Of a stretch of DNA of 64,000 bases, positions 54,097-63,301 are shown piece by piece (the first letter of the stretch is position 1; each line of letters opens with the position of its first letter). A model generated the notes under the pieces. The model saw nothing but the letters and a program-made list of their open reading frames with translations, was not told the DNA's origin and ran no database searches. The position numbers and the translations under genes were made by a program. Source of the stretch: Pseudophaeobacter sp. EL27. GTDB lineage: Bacteria > Pseudomonadota > Alphaproteobacteria > Rhodobacterales > Rhodobacteraceae. Location of the stretch: positions 1 through 64,000 of the forward strand of contig NZ_OMPQ01000011.1 of NCBI RefSeq assembly GCF_900313025.1. Reading direction: 5' to 3'.

Positions 54097-55457
54097 TCGC
54101 CCTCCTCCTGTCGCATCATCCATCCGGTCACCGAGGCCTCCGGACGCAGCATGGTCTGTGCTGCCGCAATGATTTCATCCGAGGTGACAGACTGCAGGAT
54201 CTGCGGCCAGTCCTGTACGTCCTGCACCGTCAGGCCAGAGGTCAGCGCCCGGCCATAGCGGTTGGCGATCCCGTCCACATTGTCGCGCGCATAGATTTCC
54301 GAAGAGCGCAGCTGAAGTTTGATCCGCTCCAGCTGTTCGGGATCAACCCCCTCTTCCAAAAAGTCGGCCACGGTTGCATCCAGCGCTGCTTCGGCCTCTC
54401 CCAGGCTCACCCCCTGGGCAGGAACGATCAGGAAATCAAAGCTGGTCAGGTCCAGAGACACACCAGAGTAGAACGCCCCGGTATAAACCGCGACCTGCTG
54501 ATCAAATTGCAGCGCATTGGACAGGTAGGAGGTGGAGCCGCCGCCTAAGAGTTCCGACAACAGATAAAGCGCTGCCGCCTCTTCCTGCGCGCCCGCATTG
54601 CGTTCTGTTGCCAGATAGGAGCGCTGCACATAGGGCTGGGCCACGCGGGGATCGCGGAAGATCAGGCGTCGTTCGGCGTTTTGCGGGGGCTCTTTGCTGC
54701 GGGCCCGCACTGCTGGCAGATCGGGGTTGGCTGGAATCACACCGTAATAGGTCTCGGCGAGGGATTTGACCTCATCAGGATCAACGTCGCCTGAAACCAC
54801 CAGAATGGCATTATTGGGCGCATAGAATGTGCCGTAAAAGGACAGGGCATCCGCCATATCCAGCTCTTCCATCTCGTGCCGCCAGCCGATGATTGGCTGC
54901 CCATAGCGATGGTTAAGATATTGCGCCGCATTCAGCTGCTCGCCAAACAGGGCGCGTGGGTTGTTATCGGTGCGCTGATTGCGCTCTTCCAGAATGACTT
55001 CACGCTCAGTAATGATCTCTTCTTCGGAGAGGCGGATATTGACCATGCGGTCGCTCTCCATCCGCATCATCAGCTCTAGCCGGTCTGAGGCAACTCGCTG
55101 GTAATAGGCTGTGTAATCATAGCTGGTAAAGGCGTTGTCGCGCCCCCCATTGGCCGCCACGGTGGCAGAGAGCTCACCGGGGGCTAGGGTGTCGGTGCCT
55201 TTGAACAACAGATGTTCCAGAAAATGCGCCACCCCGGATTGCCCGATCGGTTCATCCGCAGAGCCGGCCCGGTACCAGACCATATGCTGTACCACTGGCA
55301 CCCTGTGATCCTCGACGACAACAACCTGCATGCCATTGTCCAAGGCAAAACTGGTCACCAGATCATCTGGTCCCGACGCCCCATCCTGGGTCTTGGCCAG
55401 AGCGCCTGTCAGGCTGATGCTCAGCACCGTGGCGGCCAAAGCGATCCTTGCGAACAT
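54093..55457 (-). CDS. M16 zinc metallopeptidase (active subunit)
   Basis: 454 residues. The signal peptide (about 1-21, ending GALA) precedes DNGMQVVVVEDHRVPVV and the inverted zinc motif HFLEH (His78, Glu81, His82). The downstream Glu ligand is in EREVILEERNQR. Conserved FTSYDYTAYY and the Arg-Tyr pair in the second lobe complete the family. It would degrade small peptides in the periplasm. GAGGAGA precedes the ATG. It is followed by its catalytically silent partner. Confidence 0.94.
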   Translation of the reverse strand: MFARIALAATVLSISLTGALAKTQDGASGPDDLVTSFALDNGMQVVVVEDHRVPVVQHMVWYRAGSADEPIGQSGVAHFLEHLLFKGTDTLAPGELSATVAANGGRDNAFTSYDYTAYYQRVASDRLELMMRMESDRMVNIRLSEEEIITEREVILEERNQRTDNNPRALFGEQLNAAQYLNHRYGQPIIGWRHEMEELDMADALSFYGTFYAPNNAILVVSGDVDPDEVKSLAETYYGVIPANPDLPAVRARSKEPPQNAERRLIFRDPRVAQPYVQRSYLATERNAGAQEEAAALYLLSELLGGGSTSYLSNALQFDQQVAVYTGAFYSGVSLDLTSFDFLIVPAQGVSLGEAEAALDATVADFLEEGVDPEQLERIKLQLRSSEIYARDNVDGIANRYGRALTSGLTVQDVQDWPQILQSVTSDEIIAAAQTMLRPEASVTGWMMRQEEGE

Positions 55458-55693
55458 TTGGCATTCTCCTCATTCTTGAAGTCGCTGCTCTGAGGGCAGA
55501 GCATTTATTTGGTTCCGTTCTGCCCTGTATTCAACCTACGCCCCTGACATCTGGGCGCAAGCGACACTATCGCAAACGTGAAAGCCGGTAGATTTGCCTT
55601 CTCGCGCCCAGGACAATAGCAAATCCGGGTTAAACAATGGATGAAGCACTGAACAGGCAAACGGTGCAAACCCGCGCATAAGCCAAGAGATCA

Positions 55694-55722
55694 AAACTCA
55701 ACAGGGCCGCCAAAGCAGCCCC
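55694..55722 (-). terminator. Possible terminator after DUF3035 gene
   Basis: On the minus strand GGGGCTGC and GCGGCCCT form a stem with G-U pairs around TTTG, followed by GTTGAGTTTTGA. It separates the lspA-DUF3035 genes from the M16 pair. Confidence 0.4.
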
Positions 55723-55745
55723 GTCAATCCAGTCTCGCAATAGAG

Positions 55746-56267
55746 TTACTCTCCGCTTGCAGGCGGTGCCGAAGGGGTCGCAACCCCGGCCCGGCGGAAG
55801 GCTTCATTGACTGCAAAAGGATCAAGCGTCTGCTTGGAATAGATCTGCTCGTAGCGATCAACAGGCGCGATCTTGATCCGCCCACCGCGCCGTCTGCGTT
55901 TCAGGAAGGCCGCATCTTCGCTGGCCAGAACCTGGCGCACATCGGGCGACACACCATAGCGGCTGGAGGCGGTGACCAAGCCGGCATCACTGGCTGGAAC
56001 CGATCCGGCGGGCAGCAACGCATCAGGTTTGCCCCCCAAGGCGACAACGGCCTCGGCCTGGGGATTAACGTCGCTGCGGTTCGCCCCACCCGGCGTGGGG
56101 GTCGGTAGGGTGGCGTAATTGTCAGGAGCGCTCAAAGGTTTGGGCGGCAAGACAAGGAACTCATCCGGTCCGGTGCCAGTGCTGCGGATATCACGCAACT
56201 CTTTTGGGCCGCAGCCAGATACGGCCACAGCACAGATCAGACCGATAATCGCCAGAGGAATTCGCAT
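55746..56267 (-). CDS. DUF3035 (BamF-like) lipoprotein
   Basis: 173 residues. A lipoprotein signal with lipobox VSGC (Cys19) precedes a Pro-rich, low-complexity segment (KPLSAPDNYATLPTPTPGG). A basic patch KRRRRGG and the closing DRYEQIYSKQTLDPFAVNEAFRRAG follow. The family is alphaproteobacterial and has been connected to the outer-membrane barrel assembly machine (BamF); I recall that link and cannot test it here. GGGGAA precedes the ATG. It follows lspA by 55 bp; LspA would process its signal peptide. Confidence 0.82.
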   Translation of the reverse strand: MRIPLAIIGLICAVAVSGCGPKELRDIRSTGTGPDEFLVLPPKPLSAPDNYATLPTPTPGGANRSDVNPQAEAVVALGGKPDALLPAGSVPASDAGLVTASSRYGVSPDVRQVLASEDAAFLKRRRRGGRIKIAPVDRYEQIYSKQTLDPFAVNEAFRRAGVATPSAPPASGE

Positions 56268-56322
56268 TTCCCCAATACTCCCGTCAATTTCAACGCGGTT
56301 TTAGCCTATTTCCCAAAGGAGG

Positions 56323-56808
56323 TCACGCAGGCTTTTTGATGCGCCCCTCAAACAGGATCAAACCCGCCGCTCCGGCAAAGATAAACACATCCGCCAGATT
56401 AAAAACATAAGGGTTGTTCAGCCCGCAACAGGACATGTTGAGAAAGTCGAGCACATAGCCATAAAGCAGCCGATCCGCGACATTGCCAAGGGCACCCCCA
56501 ATGACCAGCCCGGCCGAGACCTGCATCAGTGCCCCCTTGTCACTGCCGCGTCCAATCCACAGGAACAGCACCAGGCAGATCGCCAGCGACAGGCCAATCA
56601 GGATCCAGCGGGCACTGTCTGCCCCGTCACCAAAGAGGCCAAAATTGATACCGGTGTTTTCGCCATAGCGAAAGTTCAGCAGTGGCGGCAGCACATCAAT
56701 GCTGAGACGCCGTGACAGGCCCATCCAGTGGATGACCAGGTATTTGCTGGCCTGATCCAGTAGAAAGGCCCAAAAGGCGCCCCAGAATATCAAACGTGCT
56801 GCTGCCAT
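56323..56808 (-). CDS. lspA: Lipoprotein signal peptidase
   Basis: 161-residue inner-membrane aspartyl peptidase that removes signal peptides of diacylated prolipoproteins. Four helices are visible. Catalytic Asp121 lies in GNVADRLLYGYVLDFL and Asp140 in YVFNLADVFIFAG. GENTGINFGLFG is the conserved Asn-rich loop. It starts 19 bp after the purH stop in the same unit. Confidence 0.97.
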   Translation of the reverse strand: MAAARLIFWGAFWAFLLDQASKYLVIHWMGLSRRLSIDVLPPLLNFRYGENTGINFGLFGDGADSARWILIGLSLAICLVLFLWIGRGSDKGALMQVSAGLVIGGALGNVADRLLYGYVLDFLNMSCCGLNNPYVFNLADVFIFAGAAGLILFEGRIKKPA

Positions 56809-56827
56809 GTTTTTCTCGTATCTCGTC

Positions 56828-58417
56828 TTAGTGGCGGAAGTGGCGCATGCCGGTAAAGACCATGGCGATGCCCTGCTCGTTGGCCGCCGCGATCACCTCT
56901 TCATCGCGCATAGAGCCACCGGGCTGGATCACACAGGTTGCCCCTGCCGCGGCGGCCTCAAGCAGACCATCGGCAAAGGGGAAGAAGGCATCAGAAGCCA
57001 CGGCTGAGCCCTTGGCGAGGCTTTGATCCAGACCCAGCTCATCCGCCATGCGCTGCGCCTTGGAAGCCGCCACATTGGCACTGTCCAAGCGGCTCATCTG
57101 GCCGGCGCCGACACCCACAGTGGCATTGGCTTTGACATAGACGATGGCGTTGGATTTGACGTGCTTGGCAACCTTCCAGGCAAAGAGCAGGTCCTGCATC
57201 TGCTCATCCGTGGGGGCCTTCTCAGTCACCACCTTCAGATCATCCATGCCGACATAGCCCACGTCCTTGTCCTGCACCAACACGCCGCCGCCCACTTGTT
57301 TGTAGGCGGTTTGCGCCGCGCGGGTATCAGGCAGGCCATCGGTCAGCAGCAGGCGCAGGTTCTTCTTGGCAGCAAAGATCGCCTTGGCCTCATCCGAGGC
57401 ACCGGGGGCGATTACCACCTCGGTGAAGATCTCGACGATCTTGGTCGCGGTTTCCGCGTCCAGCGGCTGGTTCAGCGCCACGATACCACCAAAGGCCGAG
57501 GTGCGGTCGCAGTCAAAAGCCTTTTGGTAAGCCTCAGTCAGAGTTGCGCCTTTGGCTACACCGCAAGGATTGGCGTGTTTGATGATCGCCACGGCTGCGG
57601 TTTCCGCCGGGTCGAATTCGGCAACCAGCTCATAGGCGGCGTCGGTGTCATTGATGTTATTGTAGGACAGTTCCTTGCCCTGCAGCTGCACTGCAGTGGC
57701 CACGCCGGGACGGTTGGTTCCATCGGTGTAAAAGGCCGCCTTCTGGTGGCTGTTCTCACCATAGCGCAGGGTCTGCTTCAACTCGCCGGCAAAGGCGCGG
57801 CGACGTGGGGTTTGCTCGTCGATGGCGCCCGCCATCCAGGTGGACACGGCCGCATCATAGGCTGCAGTGCGGGCATAGGCGATCTGCGACAGGCGCTGAC
57901 GGAAGGCATAGGAGGTCTGACCGTCGTTGGCGTCCAGTTCCGCCAGCAGAGCATCATAGTCCTCGACATCCGTCACCACGTTCACGAACAGGTGGTTCTT
58001 GGAGGCCGCACGGATCATTGCCGGACCACCGATGTCGATGTTCTCGATCATCTCGTCATAACCGGCCCCACGCGCCAGAGCGGCCTCGAACGGGTAGAGG
58101 TTCACCACAAGCAGGTCGATGGCACCAATGCCGTGTTCATTCATCGCAGCAACATGGGTGTCATTGTCGCGCAGCGCCAGCAACCCGCCATGCACCATCG
58201 GGTGCAGGGTCTTGACGCGCCCATCCATCATCTCGGGAAAGCCGGTCACCTCGGCGACGTCTTTCACAGTCAGGCCCGCATCGCGCAGCGCCTTGGCAGA
58301 GCCGCCGGTCGACAGCAGTTCAACACCACGCGCAGCCAGCGCCTTGCCCAGATCGATCAGGCCGGATTTATCGGATACGGAAAGCAGCGCGCGGCGTACG
58401 GGGTGAAGGTCGGTCAT
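56828..58417 (-). CDS. purH: Bifunctional AICAR transformylase/IMP cyclohydrolase
   Basis: 529-residue purine enzyme for the last two steps to IMP. The N-terminal cyclohydrolase (about 1-200) begins [20 protein letters not shown] and has [11 protein letters not shown]. The C-terminal transformylase (about 205-529) carries [25 protein letters not shown] (catalytic Lys-His) and [11 protein letters not shown]. Length is typical. The gene follows the heparinase-family gene by 33 bp. Confidence 0.98.
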   Translation of the reverse strand: MTDLHPVRRALLSVSDKSGLIDLGKALAARGVELLSTGGSAKALRDAGLTVKDVAEVTGFPEMMDGRVKTLHPMVHGGLLALRDNDTHVAAMNEHGIGAIDLLVVNLYPFEAALARGAGYDEMIENIDIGGPAMIRAASKNHLFVNVVTDVEDYDALLAELDANDGQTSYAFRQRLSQIAYARTAAYDAAVSTWMAGAIDEQTPRRRAFAGELKQTLRYGENSHQKAAFYTDGTNRPGVATAVQLQGKELSYNNINDTDAAYELVAEFDPAETAAVAIIKHANPCGVAKGATLTEAYQKAFDCDRTSAFGGIVALNQPLDAETATKIVEIFTEVVIAPGASDEAKAIFAAKKNLRLLLTDGLPDTRAAQTAYKQVGGGVLVQDKDVGYVGMDDLKVVTEKAPTDEQMQDLLFAWKVAKHVKSNAIVYVKANATVGVGAGQMSRLDSANVAASKAQRMADELGLDQSLAKGSAVASDAFFPFADGLLEAAAAGATCVIQPGGSMRDEEVIAAANEQGIAMVFTGMRHFRH

Positions 58418-58450
58418 GGCAGGGCGGTCCTTTGTAGGCTCTCAAGAGGC

Positions 58451-60205
58451 TCATTCAAAAATCTCGGGATCATCCCGATTCAGGTCGCGCACGGCAATGG
58501 CAGTCTCCTGCGCCTTGCTGAGCGTCCACCGGACGCGTGTCGCATACTCTATTGCGCGCCCAGATAAAACGATCTGCTTTGCCGCACGGGGCTTTAATCG
58601 CGTTTTTTCCAGATAAACACTGGGTTCCAGGGTCAATTCGCAGCTGCCATCGTGGCGAAACACCCAAATCTCGCCGCTCTTCAGCGCCATGGAGACCGCA
58701 GAGCCGCCCAGATCCAGCGCAGAATCCACCTCCGGGTGCAGGTGCAGCCGCAGTTCAAACCCGACTCCCTTGGCGCCAGAGCGATCCAGCACCTTGGAAA
58801 AGGTCTTCTTGGCCGGGTCTTCAATGGCAACCAACAGGTCTTCGCCAGACAAGCCGCGCCCATCATCCGACAGCTGCAATGTGCGCGCATGGGTCAGGCC
58901 AAAATCCCGCAGATAGCCATCGTGTCCGCCCTGAAAGCGGTGCCCGTCTGCAAGCTCATCCAGCGCGACCTGCACCTCCTTGGGGCCATCCACCAGCATT
59001 TCCTGACCAGTGGTGCGATCCGCAGCGGCCAGCCGAGCACTGGAATGCCCCGCCAGACAAAGCGTTGAATGAGACGGCGTGGCCCGCCCAGCACGGCGCC
59101 ATTCCAGACCAAAGGTCTCCCCCGAGCCACAGTTGACAATCAGGGGTCGCCGCCCGGAGGTCAGCTCAAAGGCCAGCGTCGAGGCATGGCCATTGCTCGA
59201 TGCGGCACCGGCAGGCGGTACTGCCGCATCAATCACCAGCGAGGTCCGCCGCGCGGCCAGTCGGGCATAGCCCATGGCCAGGCCATCACGATGATCACCC
59301 GCCACATGGCTGGCCGCAAGGGCGTGATCCAGCCAGCCCTCCAGGCCGCGCCCGCCGCCATGAAACCGGGCCAAGCCGCCATCCGTATGACGCAGGGTGC
59401 GCAGCGCCGGGGCGATCCGCTCGATCGCCGCAGTCTGGGCCGCAGGCACCGTGCGACCGGCCTCATGCAGGGCAGCCGCCGCCCAGGTCAAAAGGGTGAA
59501 AACCTCCAGCAGCTCTTCGGGGTTACGGGTGGGCACGCCCCCCTCAGCATCAATCTGGGCTTCGCATTCCAACGCCAGAGCCTTGATTGCCGGATCCGCC
59601 AGCTCTTCGCGCCCCTGTAAGGTCAGCCCCGCATAGATCAACCCGGTCAGCGCCTCAAACCGGGGCAATCCCGGCGAGGCCCCTTGCCAGCGCTGCGACA
59701 AAAACCAGGTTTGCTGCGACAGGGATTGATAAAAGACCTCAGTCTCGGCGCGATCTTTGCCACTGAGCAAGAACAAAGCGTGGTTGATCCAGCGAATGAC
59801 CCGCCGCCCGGTCAGATCGGGCGACCAGGCCAAGGCAGAGCCCAATCCTGCCCCGGCTCCATGGGTTTCAATCCAGCCCCAGACCCATTTCTGCGCCTTC
59901 ACCCGTGCTTTGATGTCGCCCACGGCGGCCAGATCGTCCAGCCAGCCAAAGCCCTGACGCTCCGCATCAAAGGCCGCATCCGGTGCATTTACGTCCCACA
60001 GACCGGTGGTTTCTGATTCGACCAGGAAGCCTGCAAACAGCAGGTTCCCCGCCACCAGCTGGCGGCCACGGGCAAAGCTGCCGATGGTGCGCGGCTCGGG
60101 CTGCGACACAAACCCGGTCGCCGCTGGCTGCTTGCGGGCGCGCCAGGCGTATAGCCTATTCATCATGCGAGTCCCGCGACCCGCTACTCTGTCGTATCTG
60201 GACAT
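58451..60205 (-). CDS. Heparinase II/III family protein
   Basis: 584 residues with no signal peptide. The N-terminal alpha/alpha toroid (about 25-330) and beta-sandwich (about 340-580) match the heparinase II/III family, with HTDGGLARFHGGGRG and RPLIVNCGSGETFG, then HSTLCLAGHSSARL. Despite the name, its conserved place between rsmB and purH in alphaproteobacteria and lack of an export signal make polysaccharide degradation outside the cell unlikely; the true substrate is unknown. It starts 107 bp after rsmB. Confidence 0.88.
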   Translation of the reverse strand: MSRYDRVAGRGTRMMNRLYAWRARKQPAATGFVSQPEPRTIGSFARGRQLVAGNLLFAGFLVESETTGLWDVNAPDAAFDAERQGFGWLDDLAAVGDIKARVKAQKWVWGWIETHGAGAGLGSALAWSPDLTGRRVIRWINHALFLLSGKDRAETEVFYQSLSQQTWFLSQRWQGASPGLPRFEALTGLIYAGLTLQGREELADPAIKALALECEAQIDAEGGVPTRNPEELLEVFTLLTWAAAALHEAGRTVPAAQTAAIERIAPALRTLRHTDGGLARFHGGGRGLEGWLDHALAASHVAGDHRDGLAMGYARLAARRTSLVIDAAVPPAGAASSNGHASTLAFELTSGRRPLIVNCGSGETFGLEWRRAGRATPSHSTLCLAGHSSARLAAADRTTGQEMLVDGPKEVQVALDELADGHRFQGGHDGYLRDFGLTHARTLQLSDDGRGLSGEDLLVAIEDPAKKTFSKVLDRSGAKGVGFELRLHLHPEVDSALDLGGSAVSMALKSGEIWVFRHDGSCELTLEPSVYLEKTRLKPRAAKQIVLSGRAIEYATRVRWTLSKAQETAIAVRDLNRDDPEIFE

Positions 60206-60311
60206 GCTCTCTGCCTCACGCCTTTGGGCCTGTGGATGGCCGACGTTTTGGCAAAAGGATAACCGCCTTGGCGCGACAAGTCACCGAAGAATGCTCGCCC
60301 GAGGCGCGGCG

Positions 60312-61574
60312 CTAGGCAGATTTGCGCAAAAGCGCCATGTAAAACCCGTCCATGCCGCCCTGCTGGGGCCAATAATCCGGCCGCAGGCGCAGCCCGCCCT
60401 CTTCGGTGATCCAGTCAGGATCAATCCCCAAAGGCATCAGCACATCGCGATCCACGGACATATCCGGGAACATTTCCAACGCCTCTTCAATCTGGCACTC
60501 GCCCTCGTCGGGCAACAGCGAACAGGTGCAAAACACCATGCGCCCGCCGGGTTTGACCAGGCTCCAGGCATGCACCAGCATCTGCGCCTGCAGCTCGATC
60601 AGCGCCCCAAAGGCACTACCATCCTTGGCATGAGGCAGGTCTGGATGACGGCGAATGGTGCCGGTTGCGGAACAGGGCGCATCCAGCAGAACCGCATCAA
60701 ATTGTCCCGCCTGCTCCAATGCATCGCCCACCACCAGATCAGCCACCAGCCCGGTCCGGGTCAGGTTCTCCCGCAACCGCTCCATCCGGGTGGCCGAGGT
60801 ATCCACGGCCGTGACACTGGCCCCAGCGGCGGCCATCTGCATGGTCTTGCCACCAGGCGCCGCACAAAGATCCAGCACCCGCTCGCCGCTTTTGGCCTGC
60901 AGCATCTGTGCAGGCAGGGCAGCGGCAGCATCCTGCACCCACCAGTCACCCGCCTCATAGCCAGCCAGGGCAGAGACCTGCCCGGCCTCGGTCAGGCGAT
61001 GCGATCCCGTCGCCAGCTTACTTCCCCCCAAGGCCGTCAGATCCGCGCCGGGCTTGCCGGTGAGGTCCAGTGGCGCGCCTGCTAAATGTGCAGCCTCGAT
61101 CCCCAGCATGGCCTCGGCACCCCAGGCATCCGCCAGGGGCTTGCGCAGCCATTTGGGCAGGCGCGGCACCCGCAGTTTTGCCCATTCCGCCGGTCCCTGA
61201 TCTGCCACTTTGCGCAGGACCGCATTGACCAAGCCTTTGAGCTTGCCGTGGCGGCGGTGGGTGGAGATGATCGCCACCATATCGTTGACCACACCATGCG
61301 CCGCAGCCCCATGACACAGCTCAACCGTGCCCAGGCGCAGGGCATTCTGCACCGTCAGCGGTGTGGATTTTTTCAGATGTTTTTGCAGCACCCGATCAGC
61401 CCGCTCCAGACTGCGCAGGGTCTGCAATGTCAGCCGCTGGGTCCGCGCGCGATCTTCAGGGGTCAAACGTTCCAACACACCTGCCGCATAGCATTCCGCC
61501 AGCAGACGCCCCTCACCCAGAACCTGATCCAAAAGATAGATCACCGTTCGGCGGGCCTGAGTTCCATCGGACAT
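60312..61574 (-). CDS. rsmB: 16S rRNA m5C methyltransferase RsmB
   Basis: 420-residue SAM-dependent enzyme methylating C967 of 16S rRNA. An N-terminal NusB-like domain (about 5-140) precedes the methyltransferase domain. SAM motif I is LDLCAAPGGKTMQMA, motif IV is LLDAPCSATGTIRRHPD, and the catalytic Cys motif is FCTCSLLPDEGECQ. The ATG at 61574 has AGGAGA nine bases upstream; a longer in-frame start is less likely. Divergent from the DUF1674 gene. Confidence 0.96.
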   Translation of the reverse strand: MSDGTQARRTVIYLLDQVLGEGRLLAECYAAGVLERLTPEDRARTQRLTLQTLRSLERADRVLQKHLKKSTPLTVQNALRLGTVELCHGAAAHGVVNDMVAIISTHRRHGKLKGLVNAVLRKVADQGPAEWAKLRVPRLPKWLRKPLADAWGAEAMLGIEAAHLAGAPLDLTGKPGADLTALGGSKLATGSHRLTEAGQVSALAGYEAGDWWVQDAAAALPAQMLQAKSGERVLDLCAAPGGKTMQMAAAGASVTAVDTSATRMERLRENLTRTGLVADLVVGDALEQAGQFDAVLLDAPCSATGTIRRHPDLPHAKDGSAFGALIELQAQMLVHAWSLVKPGGRMVFCTCSLLPDEGECQIEEALEMFPDMSVDRDVLMPLGIDPDWITEEGGLRLRPDYWPQQGGMDGFYMALLRKSA

Positions 61575-61677
61575 TGCTGCTCTCCTTGGCATAGACGCGC
61601 ACAGCGCGGGCACCTGTGGTGGCTTGTTCCCACCAGAAAGGCGCGTATATCATGGCCTCAGCATAAAGGAACCCGCC

Positions 61678-61890
61678 ATGAGCGACGAAACCCCAGGCCC
61701 CAAAACGGCTGAACCCGCCATCTCCCCCGACATGCCAGCCGCTGCCCAGCGTGCCCTGGCCGAAGCCGCTGAACGGCGCAAGGCAGCTGATGCCAAGGCA
61801 AAACCGCCGGTAGAACTGGGCGGGCGCGACGGATTGGACCCGGCCCGCTATGGCGACTGGGAGAAAAAAGGCATCGCAATCGATTTTTGA
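61678..61890 (+). CDS. DUF1674 / SdhAF4-like protein
   Basis: 70-residue protein. An Ala-rich helix (AAQRALAEAAERRKAADAKA) leads to the diagnostic C-terminal GGRDGLDPARYGDWEKKG. This is the family of mitochondrial SDHAF4, which binds flavinylated SdhA before succinate dehydrogenase assembly; the bacterial role is inferred. AAAGGA lies before the ATG. The unidentified gene at 61850 overlaps its 3' end. Confidence 0.9.
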   Translation: MSDETPGPKTAEPAISPDMPAAAQRALAEAAERRKAADAKAKPPVELGGRDGLDPARYGDWEKKGIAIDF

Positions 61891-62788
61891 CCATCCAGCC
61901 CCATCACCCTCTCGAAACTCCGAGGGTATTGCGAGGGTGGAACACTCGACTGGCAACTCCATTTTCAGGAAATCCCTTTCGAAAACCGGCAATATTATTG
62001 GTGTGATCTGCGTGGCCTTTATAGTTGTCGCGGGATACTTTCTCTTCACGCTAAAAAGTCCACGCGAATTAGCGCTGGAGACCCTTTCGGAGGCCCAATG
62101 GGCAACAGAAGGTGACGATTTAAGCATTCAACTGGACGACTGCCGGTTAGATATCTCCATCACTCAGGCTGGGGGAAACAACCTGCGCAGATCCCGTTTG
62201 CTTACGGATCTCTCGGAATTCAGCCATAAGACTGTCAACATACGGCCACTCGAGGATGGGCGCGCGATCCTGTCGTTGATGCCAAAACCCATTTCAAATC
62301 AACTGCTTTCATCGGCTCAAAGACTCTTGTCCAAAGTCCCACCCAGCATGCACGGCCTCAAGGGCCACACCCTGACCATGTACCGCAATGACGGCACGGT
62401 CACTCAGAACGCCCCTCTCCCACGGGAGCAGGCAGGGCAATGGTCCAAAGCCGATCTACGCCGCCTTCTGGAACAGCCTAACGGCAAACTCACCTTTCAA
62501 CTCAGAGCTCTCCTCCCCGACCCAGAACCAGGGCAGCCTGCGGCACAAATTCAACCTCACGCGGATGCCCCTGCCCTTTTTGACTTCATACTGGCCGTAG
62601 AAGCCGATCCAACACTTGCCGGCTATTCCTTCAACCTGATCCACAACGGAGAAACAGCAGCGCGCGACACCCTGGTCCTTGGCGGCTTAGAGTTCCCGGC
62701 GCAGGTTCGACTTACAGTCGCTTCGCAAGACCAAGCCCGCGAAACCGCAAAGGCCCTGCTAAGATATAGTCAAGCCAACTGCCGGTAA
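61850..62788 (+). CDS. Unrecognised single-helix membrane-anchored protein
   Basis: Up to 312 residues. A basic N terminus precedes one transmembrane helix (about 48-67, NIIGVICVAFIVVAGYFLF), then a roughly 240-residue domain of mixed strand and helix, ending ALLRYSQANCR. An LDDCRLDISITQ segment and the terminal NCR may form a disulfide if the domain is periplasmic. Codon use is more A/T-ending than in neighbours. The ATG at 61850 overlaps DUF1674 by 41 bp; a GTG near residue 30 is an alternative start. I recognise no family. Confidence 0.6.
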   Translation: MATGRKKASQSIFDHPAPSPSRNSEGIARVEHSTGNSIFRKSLSKTGNIIGVICVAFIVVAGYFLFTLKSPRELALETLSEAQWATEGDDLSIQLDDCRLDISITQAGGNNLRRSRLLTDLSEFSHKTVNIRPLEDGRAILSLMPKPISNQLLSSAQRLLSKVPPSMHGLKGHTLTMYRNDGTVTQNAPLPREQAGQWSKADLRRLLEQPNGKLTFQLRALLPDPEPGQPAAQIQPHADAPALFDFILAVEADPTLAGYSFNLIHNGETAARDTLVLGGLEFPAQVRLTVASQDQARETAKALLRYSQANCR

Positions 62789-62828
62789 ACCAACTCATCG
62801 CAACCTTTCTACCTAGAGGAGCAAAACC

Positions 62829-63161
62829 ATGATTTTGGAAATGCGCCGCTATACGTTGAACCCCGGCCAGCGCGAGGCCTTTATCCGCTTCTTTGAAGAG
62901 GTAAATCGCACCGCCCTGCGCGAGGCCGGCATGTTGGTTTTTGGCCCCATGCGTGATCTCGAAGACCCAAACAAGGTGCATTGGATGCGCGCTTTTGAAA
63001 GCCTTGAGCAGCGCGAGACAATCAAACAGGCCTTTTATGACGGGCCGATCTGGACGCAGGAGGTCGAACCCTTGGTGATGCCACTCATCGCCCATTATGA
63101 GGCTTCGGTGGTGGAAACCACCGAGGGTTTTGAAGGCTTTGCAGGAACCGCAACTCTCTGA
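62829..63161 (+). CDS. NIPSNAP family protein
   Basis: 110-residue small alpha/beta-barrel protein of the NIPSNAP superfamily. The pattern RRYTLNPGQREAFIRFFEE, then HWMRAFESLEQRETIKQAFY and a terminal strand pair, is typical. Such proteins often act as dimers with unassigned ligands. AGAGGAG precedes the ATG by nine bases. It is transcribed alone toward convergent dapB. Confidence 0.88.
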   Translation: MILEMRRYTLNPGQREAFIRFFEEVNRTALREAGMLVFGPMRDLEDPNKVHWMRAFESLEQRETIKQAFYDGPIWTQEVEPLVMPLIAHYEASVVETTEGFEGFAGTATL

Positions 63162-63261
63162 TCGCTCCTGAGCAGAAGCGCTTGCGCGACCTCAAACCGC
63201 TCTCATCATCTTTCTAAAAATATTCCCGCCGGAGGCACAGGGGCGGCTTTGCCGCCCAACA

Positions 63262-63293
63262 AAAATGAGCTGCCCCATGGTCTATGGGGCAGC
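63262..63293 (-). terminator. Terminator after dapB
   Basis: On the minus strand GCTGCCCCAT and ATGGGGCAGC form a perfect 10-bp stem with a five-base loop, followed by TCATTTTTGTT. It lies 9 bp after the dapB stop. Confidence 0.85.
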
Positions 63294-63301
63294 CTGTGGC
63301 A

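Noticed and set aside
57023-58567. 514-residue plus-strand frame opposite purH
   Set aside because: It is the shadow of purH codon bias with no recognisable domain.
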